Origin: Flavobacterium hibernum
GTDB taxonomy: Bacteria; Bacteroidota; Bacteroidia; Flavobacteriales; Flavobacteriaceae
Reading direction: 5' to 3'
DNA length: 64,000 nt
Assembly: GCF_000832125.1 (NCBI RefSeq)
Contig: NZ_JPRK01000008.1
Coordinates: 62,001 to 126,000, forward strand
Part shown: positions 37,316 through 47,562 of the stretch, piece after piece
How the letters are laid out: every line of letters starts with the position of its first letter
Numbering within the stretch: the first letter of the stretch is position 1
Notes under the pieces: generated by a model
What the model saw: only the letters and a program-made list of their open reading frames with translations
What the model was told of the DNA's origin: nothing
Database searches by the model: none
Program-made: the position numbers and the translations under genes

Positions 37316-40300
37316 TTATTCTTCTAAACGAATGTCAAGTCCAAGACCTTTCAATTCATGCATTAATACATTGAATGATTCTGGTAATCCTGGTTCTGGC
37401 ATAGACTCTCCCTTAACGATAGCCTCGTAAGTTTTAGCTCTACCAATAACGTCATCCGATTTAACTGTTAAGATCTCACGAAGAGTACTTGATGCTCCAT
37501 AAGCCTCAAGTGCCCAAACCTCCATCTCTCCAAAACGCTGACCTCCAAATTGAGCTTTACCTCCAAGTGGTTGTTGAGTAATCAACGAGTATGGACCGAT
37601 AGAACGTGCGTGCATCTTATCATCAACCATGTGTCCTAATTTAAGCATGTAAATTACACCCACAGTTGCAGCTTGATGGAAACGCTCTCCAGTACCACCA
37701 TCATAAAGGTGTGTATGTCCGAAACGTGGCACTCCAGCTTCATCAGTCAAAGCATTGATTTGATCTAAAGAAGCACCATCAAAAATTGGAGTAGCAAATT
37801 TTCTACCTAAATTTTGTCCAGCCCATCCAAGAACAGTTTCATAAATCTGACCAATGTTCATACGTGAAGGTACCCCAAGTGGATTCAATACGATATCTAC
37901 TGGTGTTCCGTCTTCAAGGAAAGGCATATCTTCATGACGAACGATTCTTGCAACAATACCTTTGTTACCGTGACGTCCTGCCATTTTATCCCCTACTTTC
38001 AACTTACGTTTTTTAGCGATATAAATTTTCGCTAATTTCAAGATTCCAGATGGTAATTCATCTCCAACTGTAATAGTGAATTTTTCTCTTCTTAAAGATC
38101 CTTGTAAGTCGTTCAGCTTAATTTTATAGTTATGAATCAAATCATTAACCATTTTATTAGTAGCATCATCAGCAACCCATTGACCTTTGCTTAAGTGAGC
38201 AAAATCTTCTACTGCATAAAGCATTTTTTGAGTATATTTTTTACCTTTTGGTAAAACTTCTTCACCCAAATCATTCATTACACCTTGAGATGTTTTTCCG
38301 TTAACGATCAAGAATAATTTTTCAACCAATCTGTCTTTTAATTCAACAAATTTAGTTTCGAATTCCATTTCTAAAGCGCCTAAAGCATCTTTATCCTGAG
38401 TACGTTTACGTTTATCTTTTACGGCTCTTGCAAATAATTTTTTATCAAGAACTACACCGTGTAAAGATGGAGAAGCTTTTAATGAAGCATCTTTTACATC
38501 ACCTGCTTTATCCCCGAAGATTGCACGAAGCAATTTCTCCTCTGGAGTAGGATCTGATTCTCCTTTTGGTGTAATTTTTCCGATCAAAATGTCACCAGGT
38601 TTAACCTCTGCTCCAATTCTGATCATACCGTTTTCATCTAAATCTTTAGTAGCTTCTTCAGAAACGTTAGGAATATCGTTTGTTAACTCTTCATTTCCTA
38701 ACTTAGTATCTCTAACCTCTAATGAATAATCATCAACGTGGATAGAAGTAAAAATATCATCACGAACTACTTTTTCAGAAATTACAATCGCATCCTCAAA
38801 GTTATACCCTTTCCATGGCATGAACGCAACTTTTAAGTTTCTACCTAAAGCTAATTCTCCATTTTGAGTAGCATATCCTTCAGACAATACTTGTCCAGGA
38901 ATAACTCTATCACCTTTTCTCACGATTGGCTTCAAGTTAATACTTGTACCTTGATTGGTTTTTCTAAATTTAATAAGGTTGTATGTTTTCTCATCAGCAT
39001 CAAAACTAACCATTCTCTCGTCTTCTGTACGATCGTATTTAATAGTAATGATATTAGCATCAACATATTCAACAGTTCCATGCCCTTCAGCATTGATTAA
39101 CACTCTTGAATCTGAAGCTACCTGACGTTCTAAACCTGTACCAACAATAGGTGCTTCCGGACGGATCAAAGGAACCGCCTGACGCATCATGTTTGATCCC
39201 ATCAACGCACGGTTCGCATCATCATGCTCCAAGAAAGGAATCAATGACGCAGAAATCGAAGCAATCTGGTTAGGCGCAACGTCTGTATAATGAACTACAG
39301 ATGGCTCAACAACCGGGAAGTCACCTTCCTCACGAGCAATAACATTACTAGCTGTAATTTTACCAGTTTCATCCATTTCAATGTTTGCCTGAGCAATCAT
39401 TTTACCTTCTTCTTCTTCAGCACTTAAGTAAATTGGAGTGCTTTCTAAATCAACTACACCATTAGTTACTTTACGGTATGGAGTTTCGATGAAACCCATT
39501 CCGTTAACTTTTGCATAAACACCAAGAGATGAAATCAAACCAATGTTTGGTCCCTCTGGAGTTTCAATCGGACATAAACGACCATAGTGCGTATAGTGAA
39601 CGTCACGAACCTCAAAACCAGCTCTCTCTCTCGAAAGTCCACCAGGTCCAAGTGCAGAAAGTCTTCTTTTGTGCGTAATCTCAGCTAATGGATTCGTTTG
39701 ATCCATAAATTGAGATAACTGGTTAGTACCAAAGAAAGAGTTGATAACCGATGATAATGTTTTAGCATTAATCAAATCGATTGGTGTAAACACCTCGTTA
39801 TCTCTAACGTTCATTCTCTCACGGATAGTTCTAGCCATACGAGCTAAACCAACACCGAATTGTTGAGACAATTGTTCTCCAACTGTTCTAACACGACGGT
39901 TTGACAAGTGATCAATATCATCAATCTCTGCTTTAGAGTTGATCAATTCGATCAAATATTTTACAATGGTAATGATATCTTCTTTGGTAAGCACTTGCTT
40001 TTCCATAGGGATATCTAAACCAAGTTTTTTGTTCATTCTATAACGACCAACTTCACCTAAGTTATAACGTTGATCAGAGAAGAACAATTTATCTATAATA
40101 CCACGAGCAGTTTCTTCATCAGGCGGTTCTGCATTACGCAATTGTCTGTAGATATGCTCAACGGCTTCTTTTTCAGAGTTTGTTGGATCTTTTTGTAATG
40201 TATTGTGGATAATAGCATAATCTGCTTGGTTATTATCCTCTTTATGTAACAAAATAGATTTAACGTTAGAATCGATGATTTCTTCAACATTATCTTTGTC

Positions 40301-41131
40301 GATAATTGTATCACGATCAAGGATGATTTCGTTACGCTCGATAGAAACTACTTCACCAGTATCTTCATCAACGAAATCCTCGTGCCATGTGTTCAATACA
40401 CGCGCAGCAAGTCTTCTTCCAATATATTTCTTGATACCAGTTTTAGAAACTTTAATTTCCTCTGCTAAGTCGAAAATTTCAAGGATATCCTTATCTCTTT
40501 CGAATCCAATTGCACGGAATAAAGTTGTTACAGGTAATTTTTTCTTTCTATCGATATAAGCGTACATTACACTGTTGATATCTGTAGAAAATTCTATCCA
40601 AGAACCTTTAAAAGGAATTACTCTGGCAGAATAAAGTTTTGTTCCATTTGCGTGGAATGATTGTCCAAAGAAAACCCCAGGAGAACGGTGTAGTTGAGAT
40701 ACTACTACACGCTCAGCACCATTGATAACAAAAGTACCGCTTGGAGTCATGTAAGGTATTGTTCCAAGATAAACGTCTTGTACAATAGTTTCAAAATCTT
40801 CGTGTTCTGGATCTGTACAGTATAGTTTTAACCTTGCTTTTAAGGGCACACTATAAGTAAGACCTCTCTCTATACATTCTTGAATTGTATAACGTGGTGG
40901 ATCAACAAAATAATCTAGGAATTCCAATACAAAGTTATTTCTTGTATCTGTAATTGGGAAGTTTTCCATGAAGGTGTTGTATAACCCTTCGTTGCCTCTT
41001 TCGTCAGATTTCGTTTCTAATTGAAAGAAATCTTTAAAAGATTTAACCTGAACATCTAGAAAATCTGGATAGTCAGGGATATTTTTTGTAGAGGCAAAAT
41101 TCAATCTTTCAGTCTGATTTGTTATCATCAA
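37316..41131 (-). CDS. rpoB: DNA-directed RNA polymerase subunit beta
   Basis: 1271 residues. The rifampicin-region string [34 protein letters not shown], seen in pieces, is typical. [12 protein letters not shown] and [40 protein letters not shown], also in pieces, mark the C-terminal part contacting beta-prime. It is a subunit of the core enzyme. It is preceded by rplL, with a terminator-like hairpin in the spacer. Confidence 0.98.
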   Translation of the reverse strand: MMITNQTERLNFASTKNIPDYPDFLDVQVKSFKDFFQLETKSDERGNEGLYNTFMENFPITDTRNNFVLEFLDYFVDPPRYTIQECIERGLTYSVPLKARLKLYCTDPEHEDFETIVQDVYLGTIPYMTPSGTFVINGAERVVVSQLHRSPGVFFGQSFHANGTKLYSARVIPFKGSWIEFSTDINSVMYAYIDRKKKLPVTTLFRAIGFERDKDILEIFDLAEEIKVSKTGIKKYIGRRLAARVLNTWHEDFVDEDTGEVVSIERNEIILDRDTIIDKDNVEEIIDSNVKSILLHKEDNNQADYAIIHNTLQKDPTNSEKEAVEHIYRQLRNAEPPDEETARGIIDKLFFSDQRYNLGEVGRYRMNKKLGLDIPMEKQVLTKEDIITIVKYLIELINSKAEIDDIDHLSNRRVRTVGEQLSQQFGVGLARMARTIRERMNVRDNEVFTPIDLINAKTLSSVINSFFGTNQLSQFMDQTNPLAEITHKRRLSALGPGGLSRERAGFEVRDVHYTHYGRLCPIETPEGPNIGLISSLGVYAKVNGMGFIETPYRKVTNGVVDLESTPIYLSAEEEEGKMIAQANIEMDETGKITASNVIAREEGDFPVVEPSVVHYTDVAPNQIASISASLIPFLEHDDANRALMGSNMMRQAVPLIRPEAPIVGTGLERQVASDSRVLINAEGHGTVEYVDANIITIKYDRTEDERMVSFDADEKTYNLIKFRKTNQGTSINLKPIVRKGDRVIPGQVLSEGYATQNGELALGRNLKVAFMPWKGYNFEDAIVISEKVVRDDIFTSIHVDDYSLEVRDTKLGNEELTNDIPNVSEEATKDLDENGMIRIGAEVKPGDILIGKITPKGESDPTPEEKLLRAIFGDKAGDVKDASLKASPSLHGVVLDKKLFARAVKDKRKRTQDKDALGALEMEFETKFVELKDRLVEKLFLIVNGKTSQGVMNDLGEEVLPKGKKYTQKMLYAVEDFAHLSKGQWVADDATNKMVNDLIHNYKIKLNDLQGSLRREKFTITVGDELPSGILKLAKIYIAKKRKLKVGDKMAGRHGNKGIVARIVRHEDMPFLEDGTPVDIVLNPLGVPSRMNIGQIYETVLGWAGQNLGRKFATPIFDGASLDQINALTDEAGVPRFGHTHLYDGGTGERFHQAATVGVIYMLKLGHMVDDKMHARSIGPYSLITQQPLGGKAQFGGQRFGEMEVWALEAYGASSTLREILTVKSDDVIGRAKTYEAIVKGESMPEPGLPESFNVLMHELKGLGLDIRLEE

Positions 41132-41327
41132 TGGACAAAATTTTGATTAAAAAAAAGTAATTTTTTTGTGTAAAACACACTGTTTAATCTATACTTTCTT
41201 ATTATAATCAATACATCTTTAAAATAAACCAGTATAAGACAGTTTAATTTTTTTCTTCGTATTGATCAAAAACTTTTTCGTATTTTAAACTATTTGATAA
41301 TAAAACTTGATCTATTTTATTATACGA

Positions 41328-41367
41328 AAAATGGTTTAGGTCATTGAGTTAACTCAAGACCTAAACC
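41328..41367 (-). promoter_or_regulatory. Attenuator-like hairpin between rplL and rpoB
   Basis: The inverted repeat GGTTTAGGTC-a-TTGAGTT / AACTCAA-GACCTAAACC (41333-41367) has 17 pairs with one bulged base. It is followed on the minus strand by ATTTTTC. It lies 22 bases after the rplL stop. A partial terminator in this spacer is established in E. coli; that this one attenuates is inferred. Confidence 0.65.
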
Positions 41368-41389
41368 TAGTTCTTAAAACTGAGTTGAA

Positions 41390-41761
41390 TTATTTAAGCT
41401 CAACTACAGCTCCAGCTTCTTCTAATGATTTTTTAAGACCTTCAGCCTCTTCTTTAGAAACACCTTCTTTAACGTTACTTGGAGCACCGTCAACTACATC
41501 TTTAGCTTCTTTCAAACCTAAACCTGTAAGTTCTTTTACTAATTTCACAACTGCTAATTTAGAAGCACCAGCTTCTTTTAATACAACTGTAAATTCAGTT
41601 TGCGCTTCTTCAGCAGCACCTTCTCCACCACCAGCAGCAACTACTACAGCTGCAGCAGCAGGCTCGATACCATACTCGTCTTTTAATATTGTTGCTAATT
41701 CGTTAACTTCTTTAACTGTTAAGTTAACTAATTGTTCTGCGAATTGTTTCAAATCTGCCAT
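41390..41761 (-). CDS. rplL: 50S ribosomal protein L7/L12
   Basis: 123 residues, usual size. The N-terminal dimerisation helix [20 protein letters not shown] is followed by the Ala/Gly-rich hinge [20 protein letters not shown]. The C-terminal factor-binding domain has [27 protein letters not shown]. It forms the ribosomal stalk recruiting translational GTPases. It lies 91 bases after rplJ. Confidence 0.97.
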   Translation of the reverse strand: MADLKQFAEQLVNLTVKEVNELATILKDEYGIEPAAAAVVVAAGGGEGAAEEAQTEFTVVLKEAGASKLAVVKLVKELTGLGLKEAKDVVDGAPSNVKEGVSKEEAEGLKKSLEEAGAVVELK

Positions 41762-41852
41762 TTTTTCTATCGTTTAAAATGATTTGTAAAATATAATTTA
41801 TTTATTGTGCGCTAATTAAGCTACAAGGAAATAAAATCCCTCGTACGAATTA

Positions 41853-42356
41853 TTATGCCTCAGCTTCTTCTTCGCTACCAGCGAATTTGTTTTGTAAAGC
41901 TGAAATAATTCTTTGTGCTGGTGATTGCAATAATCCAATAAGTTCTCCAAGAAGTTCTTCTTTAGATTTAATAGTTGCTAATGCATCTAATTGATCATCT
42001 CCAATGTAAACCTCAGAATTAATATAAGCTCCTTTTAATACAGGTTTAGCTGATTTTTTTCTGAAATCTTTAATAATTTTTCCAGGTGCATTTGCAACAT
42101 CTGAAATAAATATAGCACTGTTACCTGTCAATACTGAAGGTAAATCTCCATAGTCATTAGCAGAAGCTTCCATTGCTTTTGCAAGCAAAGTGTTTTTTAC
42201 AACCTCTAATTTAATACCTGCTTTAAAACAAGCTCTTCTCAAGTTTGAAGTTGTTTCTGCATTTAATCCAGAAATATCAGATACATAAATAATATTTGTA
42301 CCAGCTAACTGTGCAGTTAAATCTTCAATCGCGATTGATTTTTCTTCTCTAGTCAT
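41853..42356 (-). CDS. rplJ: 50S ribosomal protein L10
   Basis: 167 residues. It has the typical N-terminal RNA-binding domain (LTAQLAGTNIIYVSDISGLNAE, RRACFKAGIKLEVVKNTLLAKAM) and the C-terminal helix that binds L12 dimers. It anchors the stalk on 23S rRNA. It begins 22 bases after rplA. Confidence 0.96.
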   Translation of the reverse strand: MTREEKSIAIEDLTAQLAGTNIIYVSDISGLNAETTSNLRRACFKAGIKLEVVKNTLLAKAMEASANDYGDLPSVLTGNSAIFISDVANAPGKIIKDFRKKSAKPVLKGAYINSEVYIGDDQLDALATIKSKEELLGELIGLLQSPAQRIISALQNKFAGSEEEAEA

Positions 42357-42378
42357 ACTAAAAATTATTAACTACCAA

Positions 42379-43068
42379 TTATACTGCTTTAGGGTCCAAT
42401 GCAATTGCAGGACTCATAGTGCTTGTAAGGTGAATACCTTTAATATAGGTACCTTTAGCAGCAGTTGGTTTAAGTTTGATTAATGTTTGAATAATTTCGT
42501 GTGCATTGTCATAAATTTGCTCAGCTCCAAAAGAAACTTTACCAATTCCTGCATGTACGATACCAGTTTTATCAACTTTAAAGTCGATTTTACCAGCTTT
42601 AACCTCTGCAACAGCTTTTGCAACATCCATAGTTACAGTACCTGTTTTAGGGTTCGGCATTAAACCTCTAGGTCCTAAAATACGACCTAATGGACCTAAT
42701 TTACCCATAACAGCTGGCATAGTGATGATTACATCAACATCTGTCCAACCATCTTTAATTTTTTGTAAATAATCGTCAAGACCTACATAATCAGCTCCAG
42801 CTTCTTTAGCTTCCGCTTCTTTATCTGGAGTAACTAATGCTAATACTTTAACGTCTTTACCAGTTCCGTGAGGTAATGTAACTACACCTCTAACCATTTG
42901 ATTCGCTTTTCTTGGATCTACACCCAAACGAACTGCGATATCAACAGACTCATCAAATTTTGCAGAAGCTATAACTTTAATTAATGCAGCAGCATCTTTT
43001 AAAGAGTATAGTTTGTTCTTTTCAATTTTTGAAGCAGCCTCTTTTTGCTTTTTTGTTAATTTTGCCAT
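42379..43068 (-). CDS. rplA: 50S ribosomal protein L1
   Basis: 229 residues, full length. The signature [26 protein letters not shown] is split across the two domains, with [25 protein letters not shown] near the N-terminus. It binds the L1 stalk of 23S rRNA and, in many bacteria, represses its own operon. It starts 13 bases after rplK. Confidence 0.97.
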   Translation of the reverse strand: MAKLTKKQKEAASKIEKNKLYSLKDAAALIKVIASAKFDESVDIAVRLGVDPRKANQMVRGVVTLPHGTGKDVKVLALVTPDKEAEAKEAGADYVGLDDYLQKIKDGWTDVDVIITMPAVMGKLGPLGRILGPRGLMPNPKTGTVTMDVAKAVAEVKAGKIDFKVDKTGIVHAGIGKVSFGAEQIYDNAHEIIQTLIKLKPTAAKGTYIKGIHLTSTMSPAIALDPKAV

Positions 43069-43081
43069 TTCTTTCTCTTAA

Positions 43082-43519
43082 TTAAAAAGGAGCATCTCCT
43101 GATACAGTTATACCCATAGATCTAGCAGTTCCAGCGATCATGCTCATTGCAGATTCGATTGTGAATGCATTTAAATCTACCATTTTATCTTCAGCAATTG
43201 CTTTGATAACGTCCCAAGTAACACTAGCTACTTTTTTACGATTTGGTTCACCTGATCCAGACTTTAGCTTTGCAGCTTCCAATAATTGGACAGCAGCTGG
43301 AGGAGTTTTTACAACAAAATCAAATGATTTGTCTTTATACACAGTAATTTGTACTGGGCATATTTTGCCAGGTTTATCTTGTGTTCTAGCATTGAACTGC
43401 TTACAGAACTCCATGATATTAACCCCAGCAGCTCCTAAAGCAGGTCCAACCGGTGGCGACGGATTCGCAGCACCTCCCTTAACTTGTAGTTTAACTACCT
43501 TACTAATTTCTTTAGCCAT
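43082..43519 (-). CDS. rplK: 50S ribosomal protein L11
   Basis: 145 residues. The N-terminal proline-rich linker [33 protein letters not shown] and the C-terminal rRNA-binding [14 protein letters not shown], both seen in pieces, are typical. It forms part of the GTPase-associated centre. First ribosomal gene after nusG. Confidence 0.97.
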   Translation of the reverse strand: MAKEISKVVKLQVKGGAANPSPPVGPALGAAGVNIMEFCKQFNARTQDKPGKICPVQITVYKDKSFDFVVKTPPAAVQLLEAAKLKSGSGEPNRKKVASVTWDVIKAIAEDKMVDLNAFTIESAMSMIAGTARSMGITVSGDAPF

Positions 43520-43586
43520 TTTTTAAAAAATTTAACACTATAATCATTGGAAGCGATTACAGTGGTTATTATAGATGTAACAAAAA

Positions 43587-44141
43587 TTATACTTTTTCAA
43601 CTTGCATAAAACTTAATTCTAATGGAGTTTTTCTTCCGAAAATTTTCACCATTACTTCAAGTTTACGCTTTTCTTCATTAATTTTCTCAACTGTTCCGTT
43701 GAAGCCGTTAAATGGACCATCGATCACTTTAACAGTTTCTCCTAAGTTGAAAGGAATAGCACGAGTATCTGTATTTACAGCTAATTCATCTACCTTACCC
43801 AACATTCTATTTACTTCAGAAAGTCTCAAAGGAACAGGTTCTCCGCCTTTGATCTCACCTAAAAATCCAATTACACTAGTAATAGATTTAATAATATGAG
43901 GTATCTCACCAACTAAATTGGCTTCGATCATAACATATCCAGGGAAATAAACTTTATCCTTAGACATTTTCTTTCCTTCTTTTACAGTAACTACTTTTTC
44001 CGTAGGTACTAAAACTTGGGAAACATAATCACCCATACCTAATCTGGCAATCTCAGTTTCGATATAAGCTTTGACTTTATTCTCTTGTCCGCTTACAGCT
44101 CTAACTACGTACCATTTTTTCACATTATTATCTGCCATCAC
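43587..44141 (-). CDS. nusG: Transcription termination/antitermination protein NusG
   Basis: 184 residues. The NGN domain starts KKWYVVRAVSGQENKVKAYIE and the KOW domain is GETVKVIDGPFNGFNGTVEKI. It couples RNA polymerase to Rho or to the ribosome. The start is an ATGATG doublet and the gene begins 7 bases after secE. Confidence 0.97.
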   Translation of the reverse strand: MMADNNVKKWYVVRAVSGQENKVKAYIETEIARLGMGDYVSQVLVPTEKVVTVKEGKKMSKDKVYFPGYVMIEANLVGEIPHIIKSITSVIGFLGEIKGGEPVPLRLSEVNRMLGKVDELAVNTDTRAIPFNLGETVKVIDGPFNGFNGTVEKINEEKRKLEVMVKIFGRKTPLELSFMQVEKV

Positions 44142-44148
44142 AAAAAAA

Positions 44149-44346
44149 TTATCCTTTTAACCAGTTAAAAAATCCGGCCAAAGCTTTTGCAAAAAATTCG
44201 TCTACTCCCCATGTTGCCAAAGCGAATAAAACCGAAAATACAGCCACAACAATTGTCAATTTTTGAACCTCAGCCCAAGCAGGCCAAGTAACATTTGACT
44301 TTAACTCTTCGAAAGCCTCTGATAAATAATTAGTAACTTTTGTCAT
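44149..44346 (-). CDS. secE: Preprotein translocase subunit SecE
   Basis: 65 residues with a single transmembrane helix (about 29-46), preceded by the conserved amphipathic segment EAFEELKSNVTWPAWAEVQK. It stabilises SecY in the translocon. The gene is directly downstream of tRNA-Trp and upstream of nusG, the classical order. Confidence 0.95.
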   Translation of the reverse strand: MTKVTNYLSEAFEELKSNVTWPAWAEVQKLTIVVAVFSVLFALATWGVDEFFAKALAGFFNWLKG

Positions 44347-44364
44347 TTGATATATTTTTTATTG

Positions 44365-44435
44365 CACGGGCGGAGGGATTCGAACCCCCATCAACGGTTT
44401 TGGAGACCGCTATTCTACCCTTGAACTACGCCCGT
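44365..44435 (-). tRNA. tRNA-Trp (CCA anticodon)
   Basis: 71 bases. Acceptor stem ACGGGCG / CGCCCGT, D arm from GTTCAAGGGTAGAAT, anticodon loop CTCCAAAA with CCA, and T arm GGTTCGAATCC. CCA is not encoded. It lies between tuf and secE. Confidence 0.96.
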
Positions 44436-44440
44436 AATTA

Positions 44441-44480
44441 AAGCCAGTGATCTCAATTAAGAAAATCAACTGGCTTTTAT
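44441..44480 (-). terminator. Hairpin after tuf
   Basis: AAGCCAGT pairs with ACTGGCTT around a 22-base loop. The following T stretch on the minus strand is short (TTTAATT), so it may be partial or mark processing between tuf and tRNA-Trp. Confidence 0.45.
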
Positions 44481-44494
44481 AATTATTTATAGGA

Positions 44495-45682
44495 TTATCC
44501 TACAATTTCAGTTACCTGTCCAGCACCTACAGTTCTACCACCTTCACGGATAGCGAAACGTAAACCAACACTCATTGCGATTGGGCTTAATAAAGCAACA
44601 TTAATTGTTAAGTTATCTCCTGGCATTACCATCTCTACTCCTTCTGGTAAAGTAATAACTCCTGTTACGTCAGTTGTACGTACGTAGAACTGTGGACGGT
44701 AGTTATTATGGAATGGAGTATGACGTCCACCTTCTTCTTTTTTCAAGATATAAACCTCAGCTTTGAAAGTAGCGTGTGGTTTTACTGATCCTGGCTTAAT
44801 GATAACCATTCCTCTTTTGATAGATTCTTTATCAATACCTCTTAACAATAAACCAACGTTATCTCCAGCTTCACCTCTATCAAGGATTTTACGGAACATC
44901 TCAACTCCTGTAATAGTAGAAGTTAATTTATCAGCTCCCATACCAATGATTTCAACTGGATCTCCTGTATTAGCAATACCTGTTTCGATACGACCTGTAG
45001 CAACAGTTCCACGACCAGTAATTGTAAACACATCTTCAACCGGCATCAAGAATGGCTTAGCTACGTCACGCACTGGCTCTTCGATCCAAGCATCAACAGC
45101 TTCCATTAATTCAATGATTTTTGGTACCCAAGCAGGATCATTATTCAATCCTCCTAAAGCAGAACCTTGAACTACAGGACCATTATCTCCATCATATTCG
45201 TAGAAAGATAATAAATCTCTAATTTCCATTTCAACAAGCTCTAACAACTCAGCATCATCAACCATATCCACTTTGTTCATGAAAACAACGATTCTTGGAA
45301 TACCAACTTGACGACCTAAAAGGATATGCTCACGAGTTTGTGGCATTGGACCATCTGTTGCAGCAACTACTAAGATAGCTCCATCCATTTGAGCCGCTCC
45401 AGTAACCATGTTCTTTACGTAATCCGCGTGACCTGGACAGTCAACGTGAGCGTAGTGACGGTTAGCTGTTTCATACTCTACGTGAGATGTATTAATAGTA
45501 ATACCTCTTTCTTTCTCCTCTGGAGCGTTATCGATTTGATCAAACGATTTTGCTTGACAGTAACCAGCATCAGACAATACTTTTGTAATTGCTGCAGTTA
45601 ATGTAGTTTTTCCGTGATCCACGTGTCCAATTGTACCTATGTTTAAGTGCGGTTTGGAACGATTAAAATTCTCCTTTGCCAT
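44495..45682 (-). CDS. tuf: Elongation factor Tu
   Basis: 395 residues. G1 [10 protein letters not shown], switch I region [19 protein letters not shown]3 [13 protein letters not shown]4 NKVDMVDD and G5 GSALGG are intact, followed by the beta-barrel domains 2 and 3. It delivers aminoacyl-tRNA to the ribosome. It is embedded in a tRNA operon, with Thr-Tyr-Thr before it and Trp after, as in the E. coli tufB arrangement. Confidence 0.98.
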   Translation of the reverse strand: MAKENFNRSKPHLNIGTIGHVDHGKTTLTAAITKVLSDAGYCQAKSFDQIDNAPEEKERGITINTSHVEYETANRHYAHVDCPGHADYVKNMVTGAAQMDGAILVVAATDGPMPQTREHILLGRQVGIPRIVVFMNKVDMVDDAELLELVEMEIRDLLSFYEYDGDNGPVVQGSALGGLNNDPAWVPKIIELMEAVDAWIEEPVRDVAKPFLMPVEDVFTITGRGTVATGRIETGIANTGDPVEIIGMGADKLTSTITGVEMFRKILDRGEAGDNVGLLLRGIDKESIKRGMVIIKPGSVKPHATFKAEVYILKKEEGGRHTPFHNNYRPQFYVRTTDVTGVITLPEGVEMVMPGDNLTINVALLSPIAMSVGLRFAIREGGRTVGAGQVTEIVG

Positions 45683-45736
45683 TTTACTTAATTTTTAATC
45701 TTAGTTATATATTAATTTCAATTTCCTACTTACTTG

Positions 45737-45808
45737 AGCCAATGTCGGGAATTGAACCCGAGACCTCTTCCTTACCAAGGAAGCACTCTACCCCTGAGCT
45801 ACACCGGC
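45737..45808 (-). tRNA. tRNA-Thr (GGT anticodon)
   Basis: 72 bases. Acceptor GCCGGTG / CATTGGC (with G-T pairs), D arm AGCTCAGGGGTAGAG, anticodon stem CTTCCTTGGTAAGGAAG with GGT, and T arm GGGTTCAATTCCC. It lies 54 bases upstream of tuf. Confidence 0.96.
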
Positions 45809-45825
45809 AGAGTTCTAATTTTAGG

Positions 45826-45853
45826 TTTTTGATTTTAGATTTCGGATTTTTAA
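45826..45853. repeat. Four degenerate 7-base repeats between tRNA-Thr(GGT) and tRNA-Tyr
   Basis: TTTTTGA, TTTTAGA, TTTCGGA and TTTTTAA run in tandem inside the 80-base spacer between the two tRNA genes. No tRNA is hidden in this gap. Confidence 0.7.
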
Positions 45854-45888
45854 AAATCTAAAAACTAAAAACTTACCTTCTTATTTTG

Positions 45889-45969
45889 TGGGGAGAGCAG
45901 GATTCGAACCTGCGAAGTTCACACAGCAGATTTACAGTCTGCCCTCGTTGGCCGCTTGAGTATCTCCCC
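45889..45969 (-). tRNA. tRNA-Tyr (GTA anticodon)
   Basis: 81 bases with a long variable arm, as for bacterial tRNA-Tyr. Acceptor GGGGAGA / TCTCCCC, anticodon region GCAGACTGTAAATCTGC with GTA, and T arm CAGGTTCGAATCCTG. Confidence 0.96.
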
Positions 45970-46024
45970 GTTTTTTTATCAATAATTACATGAACGAATT
46001 TCAAATCGCATTTGAAACATTTTG

Positions 46025-46098
46025 AGCCGGCGGAGGGACTCGAACCCACGACCTGCTGATTACAAATCAGCTGCTCTAGCCAACTGAGCTACGCTGGC
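46025..46098 (-). tRNA. tRNA-Thr (TGT anticodon)
   Basis: 74 bases. Acceptor GCCAGCG / CGCCGGC, D arm AGCTCAGTTGGCTAGAGC, anticodon stem CTGATTTGTAATCAG with TGT, and T arm GGGTTCGAGTCCC. First gene of the tRNA-tuf operon. Confidence 0.96.
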
Positions 46099-46107
46099 AA
46101 TATCAAT

Positions 46108-46134
46108 AAAAAAGTCCGCTATTTCTAACGGACT
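46108..46134 (-). terminator. Terminator of the xerC-hpf transcript
   Basis: On the minus strand AGTCCG pairs with CGGACT around a ten-base loop, followed by TTTTTT. It sits between hpf and the tRNA-tuf operon and overlaps the likely start point of the latter. Confidence 0.8.
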
Positions 46135-46135
46135 G

Positions 46136-46164
46136 CAAATGTAGGTATTTTATCTTTTAATCAA
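46136..46164 (-). promoter_or_regulatory. Promoter of the tRNA-tuf operon
   Basis: On the minus strand: TTG (46164-46162), 18 bases, TACATTTG (46143-46136), an exact consensus match. The predicted start point is near 46129, about 30 bases before tRNA-Thr(TGT) and inside the hpf terminator hairpin. Confidence 0.7.
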
Positions 46165-46189
46165 AACATTTTTTTAAAAAAATTTTCAA

Positions 46190-46492
46190 TTATATGTGTG
46201 TTCTTATTTTTTCTTTCCTTTTTACCAATAAACGTTCTAAAGATTCTGCAGAAAGCTCTATTGCCTCCTCAAAAGTCTTACATTGCTTTTTAACCAAAAA
46301 ATCATCTCCAGGAACATTAATCTTTATCTCTACTGCCTTATTCTCTTTATCACTTGTTCTTTCAACTTTTAAAAAAACATCGGCCGAAACAACTCGATCA
46401 TAATATTTTTCTAGCTTATCCATTCTTTCCTGAATAAAATCTACCAATTTTCTGTCAACAGTGAAGTTAACTGCATGAACATCTACCTTCAT
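46190..46492 (-). CDS. hpf: Ribosome hibernation promoting factor (HPF/RaiA family, short form)
   Basis: 100 residues from the ATG at 46492 (MKVDVHAVNFTVDRKL). A longer frame from 46555 adds 21 residues that overlap the xerC end and look spurious. The beta-alpha-beta-beta-beta-alpha fold of the family is evident (LVDFIQERMDKLEKYYDRV, VKKQCKTFEEAIELSAESLERLL), ending in a basic tail KRKEKIR. It binds the 30S subunit in stationary phase to block translation and form inactive ribosomes. It begins 34 bases after xerC. Confidence 0.92.
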   Translation of the reverse strand: MKVDVHAVNFTVDRKLVDFIQERMDKLEKYYDRVVSADVFLKVERTSDKENKAVEIKINVPGDDFLVKKQCKTFEEAIELSAESLERLLVKRKEKIRTHI

Positions 46493-46526
46493 AATACTAA
46501 TTTTAGGGTTAAACATTTCAGAACCG

Positions 46527-47423
46527 TTATTTGTTCCGAGGATGCGCATCTGCATATACTTTTTTAAGCTCTGCTAAGCTATTATGAGTATAAACCTGCG
46601 TAGACACTAAACTCGAATGCCCTAACAACTCTTTAACTGAATTTAAATCCGCTCCGTTATTTAGCAAGTGAGTCGCAAAAGTATGCCGAAGCACATGCGG
46701 ACTTTTTTTTACCTTTTCAGAGACTTTACTAAAGTAAGAATTTATTAATCGATACACAAAAGATTCACTCAATTTTAACCCTTTTCTGGAAATAAAAAAA
46801 TATTCCTCATCAACAATAACATCAACAGAAGCACGCTCCTTTAAATACACATTAAACTGCTCAACAATTATTGGCAAAACAGGAATAATACGCTCTTTAT
46901 TTCGCTTCCCTAAAACCTTAACTGCATTTGAAGACAAATCAACATTACTCTTCATTAAATTTATCAATTCCGCCCGACGCATTCCCGTAGTATAAAACAA
47001 ATCTATAATCAATTTGTCACGAACTCCTTCAAACCCATCCAGGTCACCAAACTGCCCCATCAAATCCACCAACTCTTTTTCAGAAAAAGGAACCTGAACA
47101 ATTTTAGGCGTTTTTAACGCCTTATGTTTCAGCATCGGACTCACCTGTATTTGTTTTGTTTTTAAAAGAAATCTATAAAAAGCTTTCAAAGAAGACATTT
47201 TTCGATTTATGGATACATTAGAAATACCATCATCAACAAGCGAAACAATCCAACTCCTGATTTGACTATAATTCACCTGCTCAATACTACCCTGCTCAAA
47301 ACAAACCTTGTTAAACATTTCAAAAAACAAGATATCATTCAAATAAGCATTGACCGTATGTGAGGAATATTTTTTCTCCAACTGAAGATAATCACGAAAT
47401 GCATCTTTATTATTTAATTTCAT
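46527..47423 (-). CDS. xerC: Tyrosine recombinase XerC/XerD type
   Basis: 298 residues from the ATG at 47423 (MKLNNKDAFRDYLQLEKKYSSHTVNAYL). A frame start at 47435 would add four residues. The N-terminal SAM-like core-binding domain covers about 1-85. The catalytic domain has the first Arg in TTGMRRAELINL, then HVLRHTFATHLLNNGADLNS (His-x-x-Arg), the second His in LLGHSSL and the nucleophile Tyr in STQVYTH. It resolves chromosome dimers at dif. It is grouped with rpsU and hpf, a common order in Bacteroidota. Confidence 0.93.
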   Translation of the reverse strand: MKLNNKDAFRDYLQLEKKYSSHTVNAYLNDILFFEMFNKVCFEQGSIEQVNYSQIRSWIVSLVDDGISNVSINRKMSSLKAFYRFLLKTKQIQVSPMLKHKALKTPKIVQVPFSEKELVDLMGQFGDLDGFEGVRDKLIIDLFYTTGMRRAELINLMKSNVDLSSNAVKVLGKRNKERIIPVLPIIVEQFNVYLKERASVDVIVDEEYFFISRKGLKLSESFVYRLINSYFSKVSEKVKKSPHVLRHTFATHLLNNGADLNSVKELLGHSSLVSTQVYTHNSLAELKKVYADAHPRNK

Positions 47424-47501
47424 AAGAATATACACTTTATCATTTCACACAAATCCACATTCCATCACTAAACAAATATTAGTTATCTCAAAATTAAACA
47501 T

Positions 47502-47540
47502 AAAAAAACCGTTAGCATCAAAATTTTGACAACTAACGGT
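47502..47540 (-). terminator. Terminator of rpsU
   Basis: ACCGTTAG pairs with CTAACGGT around an AT-rich loop, followed by a T run on the minus strand, between rpsU and xerC. Confidence 0.8.
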
Positions 47541-47562
47541 AATTATTTCTGAAAAGCTAATA

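Noticed and set aside
45676-45861. + strand open frame overlapping tRNA-Thr(GGT)
   Set aside because: It runs through a tRNA gene on the other strand and has no protein-like features.
46493-46555. Longer hpf start at 46555
   Set aside because: The extra 21 residues overlap the end of xerC and precede the conserved family start.
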